Of a DNA stretch of 64,000 bases, positions 1 through 9,125 are shown in pieces. The translations under genes and the position numbers were made by a program. The first letter of the stretch is position 1. Every line of letters begins with the position of its first letter. Source of the DNA: Vreelandella stevensii S18214 (lineage in GTDB: Bacteria > Pseudomonadota > Gammaproteobacteria > Pseudomonadales > Halomonadaceae); NCBI RefSeq assembly GCF_000275725.1, contig NZ_AJTS01000020.1:62001-126000 (forward strand), written 5' to 3'. The notes beneath the pieces were generated by a model that was not told the origin of the DNA, did no database searches, and worked only from the letters and a program-made list of their open reading frames with translations.

Positions 1-103
1 ACAGCGCTACCCAGTCTTTCAGCTTGCGCGCATCGTGATGGCTCAGCAGATAGACCGACTGCTCCTCTGGAATATAGAACTGCTGTAGCGCTGCCTGGCT
101 CAT
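1..103 (-). CDS. 5' end of an unidentified gene, cut by the window edge
   Basis: Only the first 34 codons are inside the window; the gene continues past the left edge. The ATG lies 18 bases beyond the stop of the E2 gene on the same strand, so it is probably read from the same transcript. The visible peptide starts MSQAALQQFYIPEEQ and later contains HHDARKLKDW. It has no signal peptide and no hydrophobic stretch. The ribosome binding site is weak (AAGG about 13 bases upstream). I do not recognise a family from so short a piece. The next expected member of a bkd operon would be E3 (lipoamide dehydrogenase), but this N-terminus does not look like the FAD-binding start of that enzyme. Confidence 0.6.
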   Translation of the reverse strand, partial: MSQAALQQFYIPEEQSVYLLSHHDARKLKDWVAL

Positions 104-121
104 GGGGGCAATGGCCTTGGA

Positions 122-1400
122 TCAGGCCAAATGCAGCAGCATGGTCTCTGGCGCTTCCAGAGACGCTTTCCAGTGATTGCAGAAGCGCGCAATGGTGCCG
201 CCGTCGATGAAACGATGGTCTCCCGCCCAGGTCACGGTCATGATGGCGCGTCGCTGCACGGCGCCCTCGGCATCGAAACGCGGCAGCCACTGGGTCTTGC
301 CGATGGCCACGATGGCCGCTTCCGGGGCGTTGATGATGGGAGCGGCGTAGGTGCCGCCCAGAGCGCCAATATTGGAAATGCTGATGGTGCCACCCTTGAG
401 GTCCGCCTGATCCACACGACCTTCCCGCGCCGCCTGAGTCAATCGGCTCACCTCCCTGGCAATGTCCAGCAGGCTCAGCTGCTCCACCGCCTTCACGTTA
501 GGCACCAGCAAGCCCGCCTTGCTGTCCACCGCCATGCCGATATTGCACTGGGCAAAATAGTGCAGCTCGTCCCCCTCGGCATTGAGCTGCGCATTGAGGA
601 TGGGGTGCTCGGCCACGGCCAGCGCCAGCGCCTTCATGAAGAAGGGCATCAGCGTCAGCCGCTCCCCCAGCGCTTCTACCCGGGGCTTGAGGCGCTCGCG
701 CAGCGCCAGCAGTTCGGTGACATCCACCTCTTCCCCATAATGAAAGTGCGGTATGGTCGTCGCGGCTTCTACCATGCGCCGAGCCATGACGGCGCGCACG
801 CCGCGCAGGGGCTCGACCCCGGGCGGGCCCTGACTGGCCCGCCGCCGGTTTCCCTTGGGTGTGAGGGGCCGTGTCGCTGGGCGCAGTGTGGCTGGACTTC
901 ACATGCGCCAGCACGTCTTCCTTCAATACGCGGCCATCCTTGCCGCTACCGGCAATGTCCGCCAGCACCACCCGATGCTCGCGCACCAGCCGTCTGACGG
1001 CCGGGCTAGCCGGGGTTTTCACCGGGCAGGCTGGCCCTTCCGTTGGGCACTGTGGCGCCGATTGTTCGACGCTGGGCGATGGCGCGGAAGGTGGCGTTTT
1101 GCTGATATCAGCAGCGTCGCTGGCAGGGGAACGGGGGTTCTCTGAACTCTCTTCTGCAACCTCTTCTGCACCCTGATAGGCGTAAAGCGGCGCATGCACC
1201 TTGGCGATTTTCCCTTGGGGCACATACAGTTTGGTCACCGTGCCCGCTTCGGGCGCAGTGATCTCCACCAGCGCCTTGTCGGTCATGACCTCGACGATGG
1301 GCTGGTCTTCTTCGATGGTGTCGCCTTCGGCCACTCGCCACTCCACCACTTCACACTCGACGATGCCTTCACCGATATCCGGTAGTAAAAAATCACTCAT
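122..1400 (-). pseudogene. bkdB: Branched-chain 2-oxoacid dehydrogenase E2 (lipoamide acyltransferase), frameshifted
   Basis: E2 forms the core of the branched-chain 2-oxoacid dehydrogenase and transfers the acyl group to CoA. Reading from the ATG at 1400 (behind GGGAGAACGGAC), one sees a lipoyl domain (LPDIGEG at residues 6-12, lipoyl Lys42 in DKA), a Pro/Ser/Ala-rich linker and a peripheral-subunit-binding domain (about 130-167). The frame then fails, and the catalytic domain continues in another frame from about 816 down to 122, ending with the acyltransferase motif DHRFIDGG. Removing one G from the GGGG run (plus-strand CCCC, 817-820) joins both parts into one 425-residue protein of normal E2 size. 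The gene follows E1beta by 17 bases. Either the gene is newly inactivated or the sequence has a homopolymer error; both halves look otherwise intact, which favours a very recent event or an error. Confidence 0.85.
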
Positions 1401-1417
1401 GTCCGTTCTCCCTTGCG

Positions 1418-2395
1418 TCAAAAATTCACGCTTTCGCGAATCGCTTCAAAAATTTTCAGATGGTCCGGCAGGTACTCTTTCTCCAGGATCAGCGGGAAAG
1501 GTGTATCCAGTCCGGTCACCCGAGTAATCGGCGACTCCAGATAGAGAAAACAGCGCTCCTGTATCGTGGCGGCGATCTCACCGGCAAAACCTCCGGTCAG
1601 CGGCGCTTCGTGGCTGACGATCATACGACCGGTCTTGAAGACCGACTCGGCAACGGTATCCACATCCCAGGGCAGCAGTGAACGCAGATCGATGACCTCA
1701 CAGGCAATGCCCTGCTCTTCGGCCAGCTCGGCGGCCTTGCCGATCACCTCCATTTGCGCCCCCCAACCCACCAGGGTGATATCGCTGCCCTCCCTGACGA
1801 CCTCGGCCTCACCAATGGGCAGCTGATAGTCGTCTTCGGGCACCTCGCCCACGGCGGCCCGGTAGAGGCGCTTGGGCTCCAGAAACAGGACCGGGTCGGG
1901 GTCACGGATCGCCCCCAACAGCAACCCCTTGGCCTGATAGGGGTTGCGCGGCACCACTACCTTGAGGCCCGGCGTGTGGGTAAAGTAGGCTTCCGGCGAC
2001 TGAGAGTGATACAAGCCACCCGAGATGCCGCCGCCATACGGCGTGCGGATGGTCAGGCCGCCCACGTTGAACAGATCGCCAGAGCGGTAGCGGAACTTGG
2101 CAGTTTCGTTGACGATCTGGTCGAAGGCGGGAAAGATGTAGTCGGCGAACTGGATCTCCGCCACGGGCACCGAGCCCTGGGCAGCCAGACCGTTGGCAAA
2201 GCCGATGATGCCCTGCTCCACCAGCGGCGTGTTGAAACAGCGCGCCTTGCCATACTTCTCCTGCAAATGGCTGGTCGCTCGGAATACCCCGCCAAAAACC
2301 CCCACGTCTTCACCAAAGCAGATGACCTTGTCATCTTCCGCCATGGCGATGTCCAGGGCGTTATTGATGGCCTGCAGCATGTTCATGGTACTCAT
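1418..2395 (-). CDS. bkdA2: 2-oxoisovalerate dehydrogenase E1 beta subunit
   Basis: This is the beta subunit of the thiamine-diphosphate-dependent E1 enzyme, which decarboxylates the 2-oxoacids from valine, leucine and isoleucine. The 325-residue protein has the transketolase-type central domain ([15 protein letters not shown] near the N-terminus; PYGGGISGG mid-protein) and the C-terminal domain with [11 protein letters not shown] and [10 protein letters not shown], all typical of this family. I chose the ATG at 2395 because AGGGAG lies about 9 bases upstream. The in-frame ATG at 2404 sits directly on that site, and longer starts read into E1alpha. The start is one base past the E1alpha stop, so the two subunits are likely translationally coupled. 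E2 follows after 17 bases. Confidence 0.93.
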   Translation of the reverse strand: MSTMNMLQAINNALDIAMAEDDKVICFGEDVGVFGGVFRATSHLQEKYGKARCFNTPLVEQGIIGFANGLAAQGSVPVAEIQFADYIFPAFDQIVNETAKFRYRSGDLFNVGGLTIRTPYGGGISGGLYHSQSPEAYFTHTPGLKVVVPRNPYQAKGLLLGAIRDPDPVLFLEPKRLYRAAVGEVPEDDYQLPIGEAEVVREGSDITLVGWGAQMEVIGKAAELAEEQGIACEVIDLRSLLPWDVDTVAESVFKTGRMIVSHEAPLTGGFAGEIAATIQERCFLYLESPITRVTGLDTPFPLILEKEYLPDHLKIFEAIRESVNF

Positions 2396-2396
2396 A

Positions 2397-3599
2397 CTAG
2401 GCATCTCCCTGTGCGTCGTGGGCCGTCGATACGCTGGGGTCCAGCGACTGAGCGCCGCGCGGGTAGGCATCGGGATAGCGGCGAATGTGCCGTTTCAACT
2501 GATCCAACTGGCGCTGCAAGGCAGGCGTCACATCGGCATAGACATCGGTGATCAAGGAGTCCAGCGGCGGCGGCGGACGCTTTTCGGCGCGCTTCATGGT
2601 CTCCAGCACTTCTCGCCGCAGGCTCTCCTGCTGGCGGGACTCCTCATCGTCGCTCCACCACTCTTTACTCACCAGCCAGCGCTGCAGGCGCAATAGCGGG
2701 TCCTTGACTCGCCACGCCTCCTCTTCGCTCTTGGCACGGTAGCCCGATGGGTCGTCCGAGGAGGAGTGCGCCGCCAAGCGATAGGACATGGCTTCGATCA
2801 GCACCGGCTGATGCTGCTCCACGGCTATCTTGCGCGCCTGGCGGGTGGCTTCGAAGACGGCCAGGGCGTCGTTGCCATCCACGCGGATGACGTGCATGTG
2901 ATAGCCGAACGCGCGCGGGGCAATGCCATCGGCGGCAAACTGTTCGGTGGCGGGAGTCGAAATGGCATAGCCATTGTTGCGACAGAAGAAAATGACCGGC
3001 ACCTGATGCACCGAGGCCATGTTCAGGGCGGCGTGGAAGTCGCCTTCCGAGGCAGCCCCTTCACCGAAGAACGTCAGGGTACAGTGGCCTTCACCCGCGA
3101 GCTTCTGGCCGTAAGCATAGCCGGTCGCCTGGGGAATCTGAGTGGCCAGCGGCGAAGAGATGGTCATGTAATGCAGCTTGCGGGAACCATAGTGGATCGG
3201 CATCTGCCGCCCCTTGCCATAGTCCAGCTCGTTGCCAAACAGCTGATTCATGAACTCGTCGATGGAGAACCCGCGATACATGAGTGCGCCCTGTTCACGG
3301 TACTGCGCCATGATCATGTCGGCATCGTCCAGGGCTGCGGTGGCACCCACCACCGCGGCCTCTTCACCGGTACACTGCATGTAGAAGCTGAGCCTGCCCT
3401 GGCGTTGCGCGGCCATCATGCGCTCATCGAGAATACGCGTGGCCAGCATGGCCTGGTAGAGCCTGCGGGCGTGATCGCGGCTCAAGGTGGGTTCATCGGC
3501 ACCTTCATAAAGCTCGCCCTCGGGGCTGAGCACGCTGAAAGTGTCTATGGTGAATTCGTCGCCGGTCATGAAGGCCGGCTGATGTACGAACTGAGTCAT
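2397..3599 (-). CDS. bkdA1: 2-oxoisovalerate dehydrogenase E1 alpha subunit
   Basis: This is the alpha subunit of branched-chain 2-oxoacid dehydrogenase E1, 400 residues, first gene of the bkd group. The thiamine diphosphate motif is visible as [11 protein letters not shown] starting at residue 179 and ending with NN at 208-209. Also visible are [12 protein letters not shown] (about 100-111) and the serine-containing loop [13 protein letters not shown] (about 270-285) that corresponds to the phosphorylation-loop region of E1alpha enzymes. The long N-terminus before the dehydrogenase domain is normal for bacterial BkdA1. The start ATG follows AAGGACAATAACG. The 134 bases upstream separate it from the next operon and should hold the promoter; they contain TGAC-ACAC-GTCA at 3674-3685, a possible but unproven regulator site. 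Confidence 0.94.
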   Translation of the reverse strand: MTQFVHQPAFMTGDEFTIDTFSVLSPEGELYEGADEPTLSRDHARRLYQAMLATRILDERMMAAQRQGRLSFYMQCTGEEAAVVGATAALDDADMIMAQYREQGALMYRGFSIDEFMNQLFGNELDYGKGRQMPIHYGSRKLHYMTISSPLATQIPQATGYAYGQKLAGEGHCTLTFFGEGAASEGDFHAALNMASVHQVPVIFFCRNNGYAISTPATEQFAADGIAPRAFGYHMHVIRVDGNDALAVFEATRQARKIAVEQHQPVLIEAMSYRLAAHSSSDDPSGYRAKSEEEAWRVKDPLLRLQRWLVSKEWWSDDEESRQQESLRREVLETMKRAEKRPPPPLDSLITDVYADVTPALQRQLDQLKRHIRRYPDAYPRGAQSLDPSVSTAHDAQGDA

Positions 3600-3733
3600 C
3601 GTTATTGTCCTTGTTTTTACCCCTTTTGAGGGCAGTGTTGTTGGTGATGACCGTTTGTGCCAGTGGATTTATCTGACACACGTCAACGCAACACTTGGAC
3701 AGTAACGCAGTCTCCCGCCATTAGGGATTCAAC

Positions 3734-4543
3734 TTAAGACGCAGATCGGCGTGCAAGGCGTTGTTGGAGGGCGTTGAAGGCACTATCGACACTGAGCGCC
3801 AGCAGGGCAATCGCTAGCGCCCCCTGGACGATGTACGCCATGTTGCCATTGACGATTCCCGCGATGATCGGGTCACCCAGATTACTGGCCCCCACGGTCG
3901 CGCCCAGCGCCGCCGTGGCAATGTTGATGGTGACCGAGGTGCGAACGCCCGCCAGAATGACCGGCATGGCCAGCGGCAGCTCGACATGACGCAGCAGCTG
4001 CCAGGGCGTCATGCCCATGGCGATGGCCGCCTGTTTGACGTTGGGGTCTACTTCGTTGATGCCCGTCAAGGTATTGCGCACGATGGGCAGCAGCCCATAC
4101 AGCATGAGCGCCACGATGATCGGCAGCGTGCCAAAGCCCAGTACCGGCACGGCCAGCGCCAGCACCGCCACGGGCGGGAACGTCTGGCCCAGCGACGAAA
4201 GCTGAGCAACCAGCGGCAGGAAATCCCGCCCCCTGGCCCGGGTGACGGCAATGCCTGCCGAGACGCCCACCAGAAGCGTGACTAGCGCGGCCACGCTCAC
4301 CACCAGCAGATGCCGGGCCAGCAAATCGACAAAATCGGCACGTCCGTAGATGACCTGCCGCGCATTGGGCTCTACCCAGCGAAACAGCGGTTCCAGAGTG
4401 GGCATGGCCAACACCAGCACCAGCAACAAGGCCACCCAGGCCAGTGGCCAGCCCCACGCGGCATAGCGCGAAGCGGTGGAACTCGCGGGGACAGCGCTCG
4501 AGGTGGCTGAGGTCGAAGACGCAGAGCGAGATGGATCCGGCAT
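3734..4543 (-). CDS. yehW: Glycine betaine/choline-type ABC transporter permease (YehW-like)
   Basis: Inner-membrane permease of an osmoprotectant-type ABC importer and last gene of a four-gene operon. The 269-residue protein has one N-terminal membrane segment followed by the binding-protein-dependent transport domain; the EAA-type loop that contacts the ATPase is seen as NVKQAAIAMGMTPWQLLRHV. The order SBP-permease-ATPase-permease matches E. coli yehZYXW. The preceding gene ends in TGA overlapping this ATG (TGATG); a GTG one codon earlier (4546) is also possible. The N-terminal 25 residues are Ser/Ala/Thr-rich and probably cytoplasmic and disordered. The substrate (betaine, choline or related) cannot be fixed from the permease alone. 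Confidence 0.88.
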   Translation of the reverse strand: MPDPSRSASSTSATSSAVPASSTASRYAAWGWPLAWVALLLVLVLAMPTLEPLFRWVEPNARQVIYGRADFVDLLARHLLVVSVAALVTLLVGVSAGIAVTRARGRDFLPLVAQLSSLGQTFPPVAVLALAVPVLGFGTLPIIVALMLYGLLPIVRNTLTGINEVDPNVKQAAIAMGMTPWQLLRHVELPLAMPVILAGVRTSVTINIATAALGATVGASNLGDPIIAGIVNGNMAYIVQGALAIALLALSVDSAFNALQQRLARRSAS

Positions 4544-5502
4544 CACGTTAGGGTGCCCCTGTCCAACTGGGCTTCCTTGACGATTCTACGCAGCGACAGC
4601 TCGCCTATGGGCACATCGTTTTGGTCCACCACGGTCAAGCGGTCGCTGTGGTCACGCAGCATCATGGAAAGCCCCTGCCGCAACGAAAAGTCAGCGGGAA
4701 TACGCGACTGGGCTGGCAGCGTGGGGCCCAGAGACGCCATGTGATCCTTGACGCGCGTCAGCCCCGCCTGCTTGAGCCCCCGCTCCAGCCCGCCCAGCAG
4801 GGAATCGACGAAGGGGTCGGCGGGATGCTGCAACAGCGCCAAAGGCGTGCCCTGCTGGACGATACGCCCCTCGCGCATGACGACCAGGTGGTCGGCCAGC
4901 TTCAGAGCTTCATCCATATCATGAGTCACCAGCACCACGGTCTTGTGCAGCCGAGCCTGCAGGCGGGCCAGCTCATCCTGCAGCTTGTCTCGGGTGATCG
5001 GATCCAGGGCTCCAAACGGCTCGTCCATCAGCAGGATATCGGGGTCTGCGGCCAGCGCGCGGGCCACCCCCACACGCTGCGCCTGCCCGCCGGAAAGCTG
5101 ATGCGGGTATTTGTGTGCAAACTCGCCCACCGGCAGCCCCAGCAAACCCATCAGCTCTTCGACACGGCGGCTGACCTCGGCAGGAGCCCACTTCAACAGC
5201 CGCGGCACCAGGCCAATATTGCGCGCGACGGTCCAGTGCGGGAACAGGCCGGTGCTCTGGATGACGTAGCCAATACGGCGGCGAAGTTTGACCGGGTCGT
5301 AGTGCTCTATCGCCTGGCCATCCAGAATGATGTCGCCACGGGTGTGCTCGATCAGCCGATTGATCATGCGCAGAGTGGTGGACTTACCGCATCCGGAGGT
5401 GCCCACCAGGGCACAGAACTTGCCCTTGGCCACCCGCAGTGAAATATCATCCACCGCCGTTTCGTCGCCAAACTGCTTGGAGACATGGGAAAGCTCGATC
5501 AT
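4543..5502 (-). CDS. yehX: Glycine betaine/choline-type ABC transporter ATP-binding protein (YehX-like)
   Basis: ATPase that powers the importer formed with the neighbouring permeases. The 319 residues show a Walker A motif (GTSGCGKST), the ABC signature LSGGQAQRV, Walker B (DILLMDEPFGALD) and the H-loop (VLVTHDMDE), plus a C-terminal extension (DRLTVVDQNDVPIGEL) resembling a CBS-type regulatory module, as in OpuA/ProV-like ATPases. The start lies behind GGAGGACAGCA and overlaps the stop of the upstream permease gene by four bases (ATGA). Its own stop overlaps the next start, so translation of the operon is coupled throughout. Confidence 0.92.
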   Translation of the reverse strand: MIELSHVSKQFGDETAVDDISLRVAKGKFCALVGTSGCGKSTTLRMINRLIEHTRGDIILDGQAIEHYDPVKLRRRIGYVIQSTGLFPHWTVARNIGLVPRLLKWAPAEVSRRVEELMGLLGLPVGEFAHKYPHQLSGGQAQRVGVARALAADPDILLMDEPFGALDPITRDKLQDELARLQARLHKTVVLVTHDMDEALKLADHLVVMREGRIVQQGTPLALLQHPADPFVDSLLGGLERGLKQAGLTRVKDHMASLGPTLPAQSRIPADFSLRQGLSMMLRDHSDRLTVVDQNDVPIGELSLRRIVKEAQLDRGTLT

Positions 5503-6698
5503 TGCTGTCCTCCGGGGCGTAGCGCTTCCGCCAGCGCCCCTAATGCTGCATCCACGATCAGCGCCAGCACCAGGATTGGCAGCGCACCCAGCAGCACCAT
5601 GTCCATGGCCGCCTGCCCCAACCCTTGAAAAATGAAGGTGCCAAGTCCTCCGGCACCAATCAGCGCCGCCACCGCCGTAAGCCCGATGGCTTGCACGGCG
5701 GTGACTCTTACCCCTTCCAACAACACCGGCAGCGCCAGCGGTAGTCGCACCTGCCAGAACCGCTGCGGGCTTCGCATTCCCATGGCCTTGGCCGCTTCCA
5801 GGGTTTCTGCACTGACCTCCTCCAGGGCAACGTAAGTATTACGCACCATGGGCAGCAGACTGTAAGCAATCAAGGCGATCAGTGCCGGGGCATTGCCAAT
5901 TCCACTGACGCCCATGGCTGCCAAGGCAGGCACGTTGGCCGCCAGCCACGCCAAGGGGGCCAACAGCAAACCGAACAGCGCCAGGCTGGGAATCGTCTGC
6001 AGAAAATTGAGCAGCCCAAAGGCGACGGTTTGCAGGCGCCGGTAGCGGCGCATCAGCATGGCCAGCAGCATGCCCAGCACGACGCTGACGCTCACGGCAC
6101 TGCTGACCAGCACGATATGCTGGCTCAACGCACGATAGAACTGCCGCTCCCGGGCCTGAAACTCCTGCACCAGGGCCAGCGACTGCAATCCGAAGGCAGC
6201 GCACAGCCACCACAAGGTGCCGATGCCGAGCAGCAGCAGCGCTGTCCACCAGCGGGATAGCCCAAGCCGCAGGCGTACTTCCACCAGACACAGCAACAGC
6301 ACGAACAGCACCGTCCAGTAGGCTGTCCCGATGCCTAGTCTGGCCTGAGGCGCATCCGGGGGTATCAGCCAGTGCCCGGCGACCATCAGGCCAAACGGCA
6401 TCAGCAGCAGCGTCAGGGTAATCACCCCCAACAGCGCCCGATAATGGCGCGTGCTGGGCAGCCAGGCCAGGGCGGCCATGGCGATGAACAGAAGCGATAC
6501 CAGTGCGCCACCGGGCCAGCCGATGGCCGCCACCATCCCAAACCCCGTTCCCGTGACGATCCGATTGGGCGCCACGGTCACCAGATGGAAAGACCAGGCG
6601 GCCACCAGCATGACGGCACTCAGGCACAGCAGTACGACATTAGGTTGCCAGCGGCGCCGAATGGCCGCTGGCGATGGCAGTGCGTCGATCAACGACAT
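5499..6698 (-). CDS. yehY: Osmoprotectant ABC transporter permease with N-terminal extension (YehY-like)
   Basis: Second inner-membrane permease of the YehZYXW-type importer. At 399 residues it is much longer than YehW. An N-terminal half with about five to six hydrophobic segments, lacking the permease signature, precedes the permease domain, whose ATPase-contact loop is seen as LEAAKAMGMRSPQRFWQVRL. E. coli YehY has a similar extended architecture, which supports the assignment. The start codon is three bases past the stop of the binding-protein gene, and its stop overlaps the ATPase start (ATGA). Confidence 0.88.
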   Translation of the reverse strand: MSLIDALPSPAAIRRRWQPNVVLLCLSAVMLVAAWSFHLVTVAPNRIVTGTGFGMVAAIGWPGGALVSLLFIAMAALAWLPSTRHYRALLGVITLTLLLMPFGLMVAGHWLIPPDAPQARLGIGTAYWTVLFVLLLCLVEVRLRLGLSRWWTALLLLGIGTLWWLCAAFGLQSLALVQEFQARERQFYRALSQHIVLVSSAVSVSVVLGMLLAMLMRRYRRLQTVAFGLLNFLQTIPSLALFGLLLAPLAWLAANVPALAAMGVSGIGNAPALIALIAYSLLPMVRNTYVALEEVSAETLEAAKAMGMRSPQRFWQVRLPLALPVLLEGVRVTAVQAIGLTAVAALIGAGGLGTFIFQGLGQAAMDMVLLGALPILVLALIVDAALGALAEALRPGGQQ

Positions 6699-6701
6699 TC
6701 A

Positions 6702-7625
6702 TCAGTCATCCAGGCTATCGAGATATTCGCGGGCCACCTGGTCGGCAGAGCGACCGTTGACGGCCACGTCCGCGTTGAGGGTTTGCAGGGTCACCAGGTC
6801 CAGCGTCGCAAACACGTCATTGAGCAGGCCTTCGATGTCGGGATACTGGGCCAGCACGTCTTCTCGTATCACTGGCGCAGGCTGGTAGACTGGCTGTACG
6901 CCTAGGGTATCCTCCAGCACCCGCAGCCCCAGCGCGGTGAGCCCGCCATCGGTACCGTAGGTCATGGCACCGTTGACGCCGCTGGTTTGCTGGGCGGCTG
7001 CGCGCATGGTGGCGGCGGTATTGCCTCCGGAGAGCACCAGCAGCTGATCATCGCTCAACTCGAAGCCGTAGGCGTCCTGAAACGCCGGCAAGGCCTGAGC
7101 CGATTCGACGAATTCGGCACTGGCCGCAAACTTGAATTCGCCCCCATCGGCTAAATAGCTGGCCAGGTCTTCCAGGGTGTCGAGCCCATGGGTCTCGGCG
7201 ACATCCTGACGAATGCTCATGGCCCAGGTGTTGTTGGCACTGGCTGGCTGCAGCCAGATCAAGCCTTGTTCTGCATCCCGCTCACGAACGGTCTGATAGG
7301 CTTCATCAGCACTGTTCCACACCGGGCTATCGGTCATATCGAAAAAGAACGCCCCGTTACCGGTGTACTCTGGATAGACATCGATTTCAGCCGCCAGCAG
7401 GGCATTTCTCACCACGCTGGTTCCCCCGAGTTGCAGGCGGTCCTGGGTGGCAATCCCATGGCGCTCCAGGGTCTGGATGATCAGCTCTCCCAACACCGAG
7501 CCTTCCGTATCGATTTTGGAAGAGACCACCACCGGCTCGCTGGCCTGGGCCGCCGCGAGCACCGTCGAGGTAACGACCACCGTGGACAGACAGGCGGTCA
7601 GTAGGGGGGTTAGCAATAGGCGCAT
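6702..7625 (-). CDS. yehZ: Periplasmic osmoprotectant-binding protein (YehZ/OsmF-like)
   Basis: Solute-binding protein that delivers a betaine/choline-type compound to the YehWXY importer. From the ATG at 7625 (behind AAGGATGACCCC) it has 307 residues with a Sec signal peptide (MRLLLTPLLTACLSTVVV, cleavage near AQA-SEP). An OpuAC-type domain follows: VSSKIDTEGSVLGELI at the N-terminus, then VYPEYTGNGA and NNTWAMSIR, regions typical of the family. In-frame codons upstream of this ATG have no ribosome binding site and would bury the signal peptide. It is the first gene of the operon; a plausible sigma70 promoter lies at 7666-7694. Confidence 0.9.
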   Translation of the reverse strand: MRLLLTPLLTACLSTVVVTSTVLAAAQASEPVVVSSKIDTEGSVLGELIIQTLERHGIATQDRLQLGGTSVVRNALLAAEIDVYPEYTGNGAFFFDMTDSPVWNSADEAYQTVRERDAEQGLIWLQPASANNTWAMSIRQDVAETHGLDTLEDLASYLADGGEFKFAASAEFVESAQALPAFQDAYGFELSDDQLLVLSGGNTAATMRAAAQQTSGVNGAMTYGTDGGLTALGLRVLEDTLGVQPVYQPAPVIREDVLAQYPDIEGLLNDVFATLDLVTLQTLNADVAVNGRSADQVAREYLDSLDD

Positions 7626-7665
7626 GGGGTCATCCTTTGAGTGAGCATCCTGAGGGTGTCGCTTC

Positions 7666-7694
7666 AGTATACGAGGCAACTGCGTTGAAGTCAG
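7666..7694 (-). promoter_or_regulatory. Candidate sigma70 promoter of the yehZYXW operon
   Basis: On the minus strand CTGACT (-35) and TATACT (-10) are separated by 17 bases, about 40 bases ahead of the yehZ ATG. The -35 box overlaps the hairpin that follows cysS. Inferred by eye. Confidence 0.5.
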
Positions 7695-7716
7695 ACGCCG
7701 CCTCAACGGCGTCTGA
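7691..7716. terminator. Strong hairpin between cysS and yehZ
   Basis: TCAGACGCCG and CGGCGTCTGA form a perfect 10-bp stem with a 6-base loop just downstream of the cysS stop. No U-tract follows, so it may stabilise the 3' end or act as a weak terminator. Confidence 0.5.
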
Positions 7717-7728
7717 TCTCCTGCATCC

Positions 7729-9114
7729 TCAAGGCGCTTCGATGACCCAGGTCGTGCCTTCTCGTGAGTCTTTCAGCACGATGCCCAGCGCTGCCAGCTC
7801 GTCACGAATGGCATCGGCGCGGGCGAAGTCCTTGTTGGCCTTGGCCGCCTGACGCTCGGCAATTCTGGCTTCGATCTCGTCTTCGCCCAGCGCCATCGAA
7901 TGCTGCGCCCCTTTCAGGAAGGCCTGCGGCGTCTGCTGCAATAGCCCCAGCACTCCCGCCAGGCGCTGCAGCTCTGCGGCCAGGCGGGGCGCAGCTTCCG
8001 GCTGATCGCTCTTGGCACGATTGAGATCTCTTGCCAGGTCGAACAGTACGGCCAGCGCTTCCGGGGTATTGAAATCATCATCCATGGAAGCAGTGAAACG
8101 CTCGGCGTAAGCCCCCTGCTCACCCTCAGATGCCACCTCGACACCTTCAAGGGCGGTATACAGGCGCGTCAACGACTTGCGCGCCTCGACCAGCGAATCC
8201 ACGGAGTAGTTGATCGGGCTGCGATAGTGGCTGGCTACCAGCAAATAGCGCACGACCTCCGGGTCATGCTCCGCCAGCACATCACGAATGGTGAAAAAGT
8301 TGCCCAGCGACTTCGACATCTTTTCCTGATTGACGCGCACGGCACCGGCATGCATCCAGGTGTTCACGTAGGTCTTACCCGTAGCCGCTTCCGACTGGGC
8401 AATCTCGTTTTCGTGATGGGGGAAGGTCAGATCCGGCCCACCGCCATGAATATCGAAGGTATCCCCCAGGCAGCAGGTGGACATGGCCGAACATTCGATA
8501 TGCCAGCCTGGACGGCCGTCTCCCCAGGGGGAGTGCCAATGGGCCTCTCCCGGTTTGGCCGCTTTCCAGAGCACGAAGTCCAGCGGGTCTTCCTTGTGCA
8601 CGTCCACTTCCACGCGCGCGCCAGAGCGCATGTCATCCAGCTGGCGATTGTTGAGCTTGCCGTAATCGGCAAACTTGCGCACCCGATAGTAGACGTCGCC
8701 GTTTTCTGCGGCGTAGGCAAAGCCTTTTTCCACCAGCGTTTCGATCATGCTGATGATGTCGCCAATATGTCCGGTGGCACGGGGCTCCTGGCTGGGGGGC
8801 AGCACATTCAGCCGCGCCTCGTCTTCATGCATCGCCGCGATCATGCGCTCGGTGAGCGCGCTGATGGCCTCACCGTTCTCCTCGGCACGCTTGAGGATCT
8901 TGTCGTCGATATCCGTGATGTTGCGCACGTAGGTGACGTCGTAGCCACGGTGACGCAGGTAGCGGGTAATCACGTCAAAGGCCACCATCACCCTGGCGTG
9001 GCCAAGGTGACAGTAGTCATACACCGTCATGCCGCAGACGTACATGCTTACCTTACCATCGACAAGGGGCTTAAAAGGCTCTTTGCGGCGTGTCAGCGTA
9101 TTGTAAATGTGCAT
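7729..9114 (-). CDS. cysS: Cysteinyl-tRNA synthetase
   Basis: Class I synthetase that charges tRNA-Cys in the cytoplasm. The 461-residue length is normal. The family's zinc-site region begins at Cys28 in the N-terminal [15 protein letters not shown] motif (HLGH at 36-39), continues around IECSAMS (206-212) and HHENE (233-237), and the KMSKS loop is at 265-269. The C-terminal helical anticodon-binding part is complete. Start ATG is preceded by AAGGAAACGTCAT, which lies directly after the glnS stop 11 bases upstream, so glnS and cysS probably form one transcript. Confidence 0.97.
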   Translation of the reverse strand: MHIYNTLTRRKEPFKPLVDGKVSMYVCGMTVYDYCHLGHARVMVAFDVITRYLRHRGYDVTYVRNITDIDDKILKRAEENGEAISALTERMIAAMHEDEARLNVLPPSQEPRATGHIGDIISMIETLVEKGFAYAAENGDVYYRVRKFADYGKLNNRQLDDMRSGARVEVDVHKEDPLDFVLWKAAKPGEAHWHSPWGDGRPGWHIECSAMSTCCLGDTFDIHGGGPDLTFPHHENEIAQSEAATGKTYVNTWMHAGAVRVNQEKMSKSLGNFFTIRDVLAEHDPEVVRYLLVASHYRSPINYSVDSLVEARKSLTRLYTALEGVEVASEGEQGAYAERFTASMDDDFNTPEALAVLFDLARDLNRAKSDQPEAAPRLAAELQRLAGVLGLLQQTPQAFLKGAQHSMALGEDEIEARIAERQAAKANKDFARADAIRDELAALGIVLKDSREGTTWVIEAP

Positions 9115-9125
9115 ATGACGTTTCC

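Noticed and set aside
131-997. Long plus-strand open frame opposite the E2 gene
   Set aside because: It is antisense to strongly conserved E2 sequence, has no family features and exists because of GC-rich codon bias; the same holds for the many antisense frames opposite other genes.
3660-3700. TGAC-ACAC-GTCA inverted repeat upstream of bkdA1 as a RutR- or Lrp-type site
   Set aside because: The half-sites are only four bases and do not match the RutR box; kept only as a note in the gene entry.
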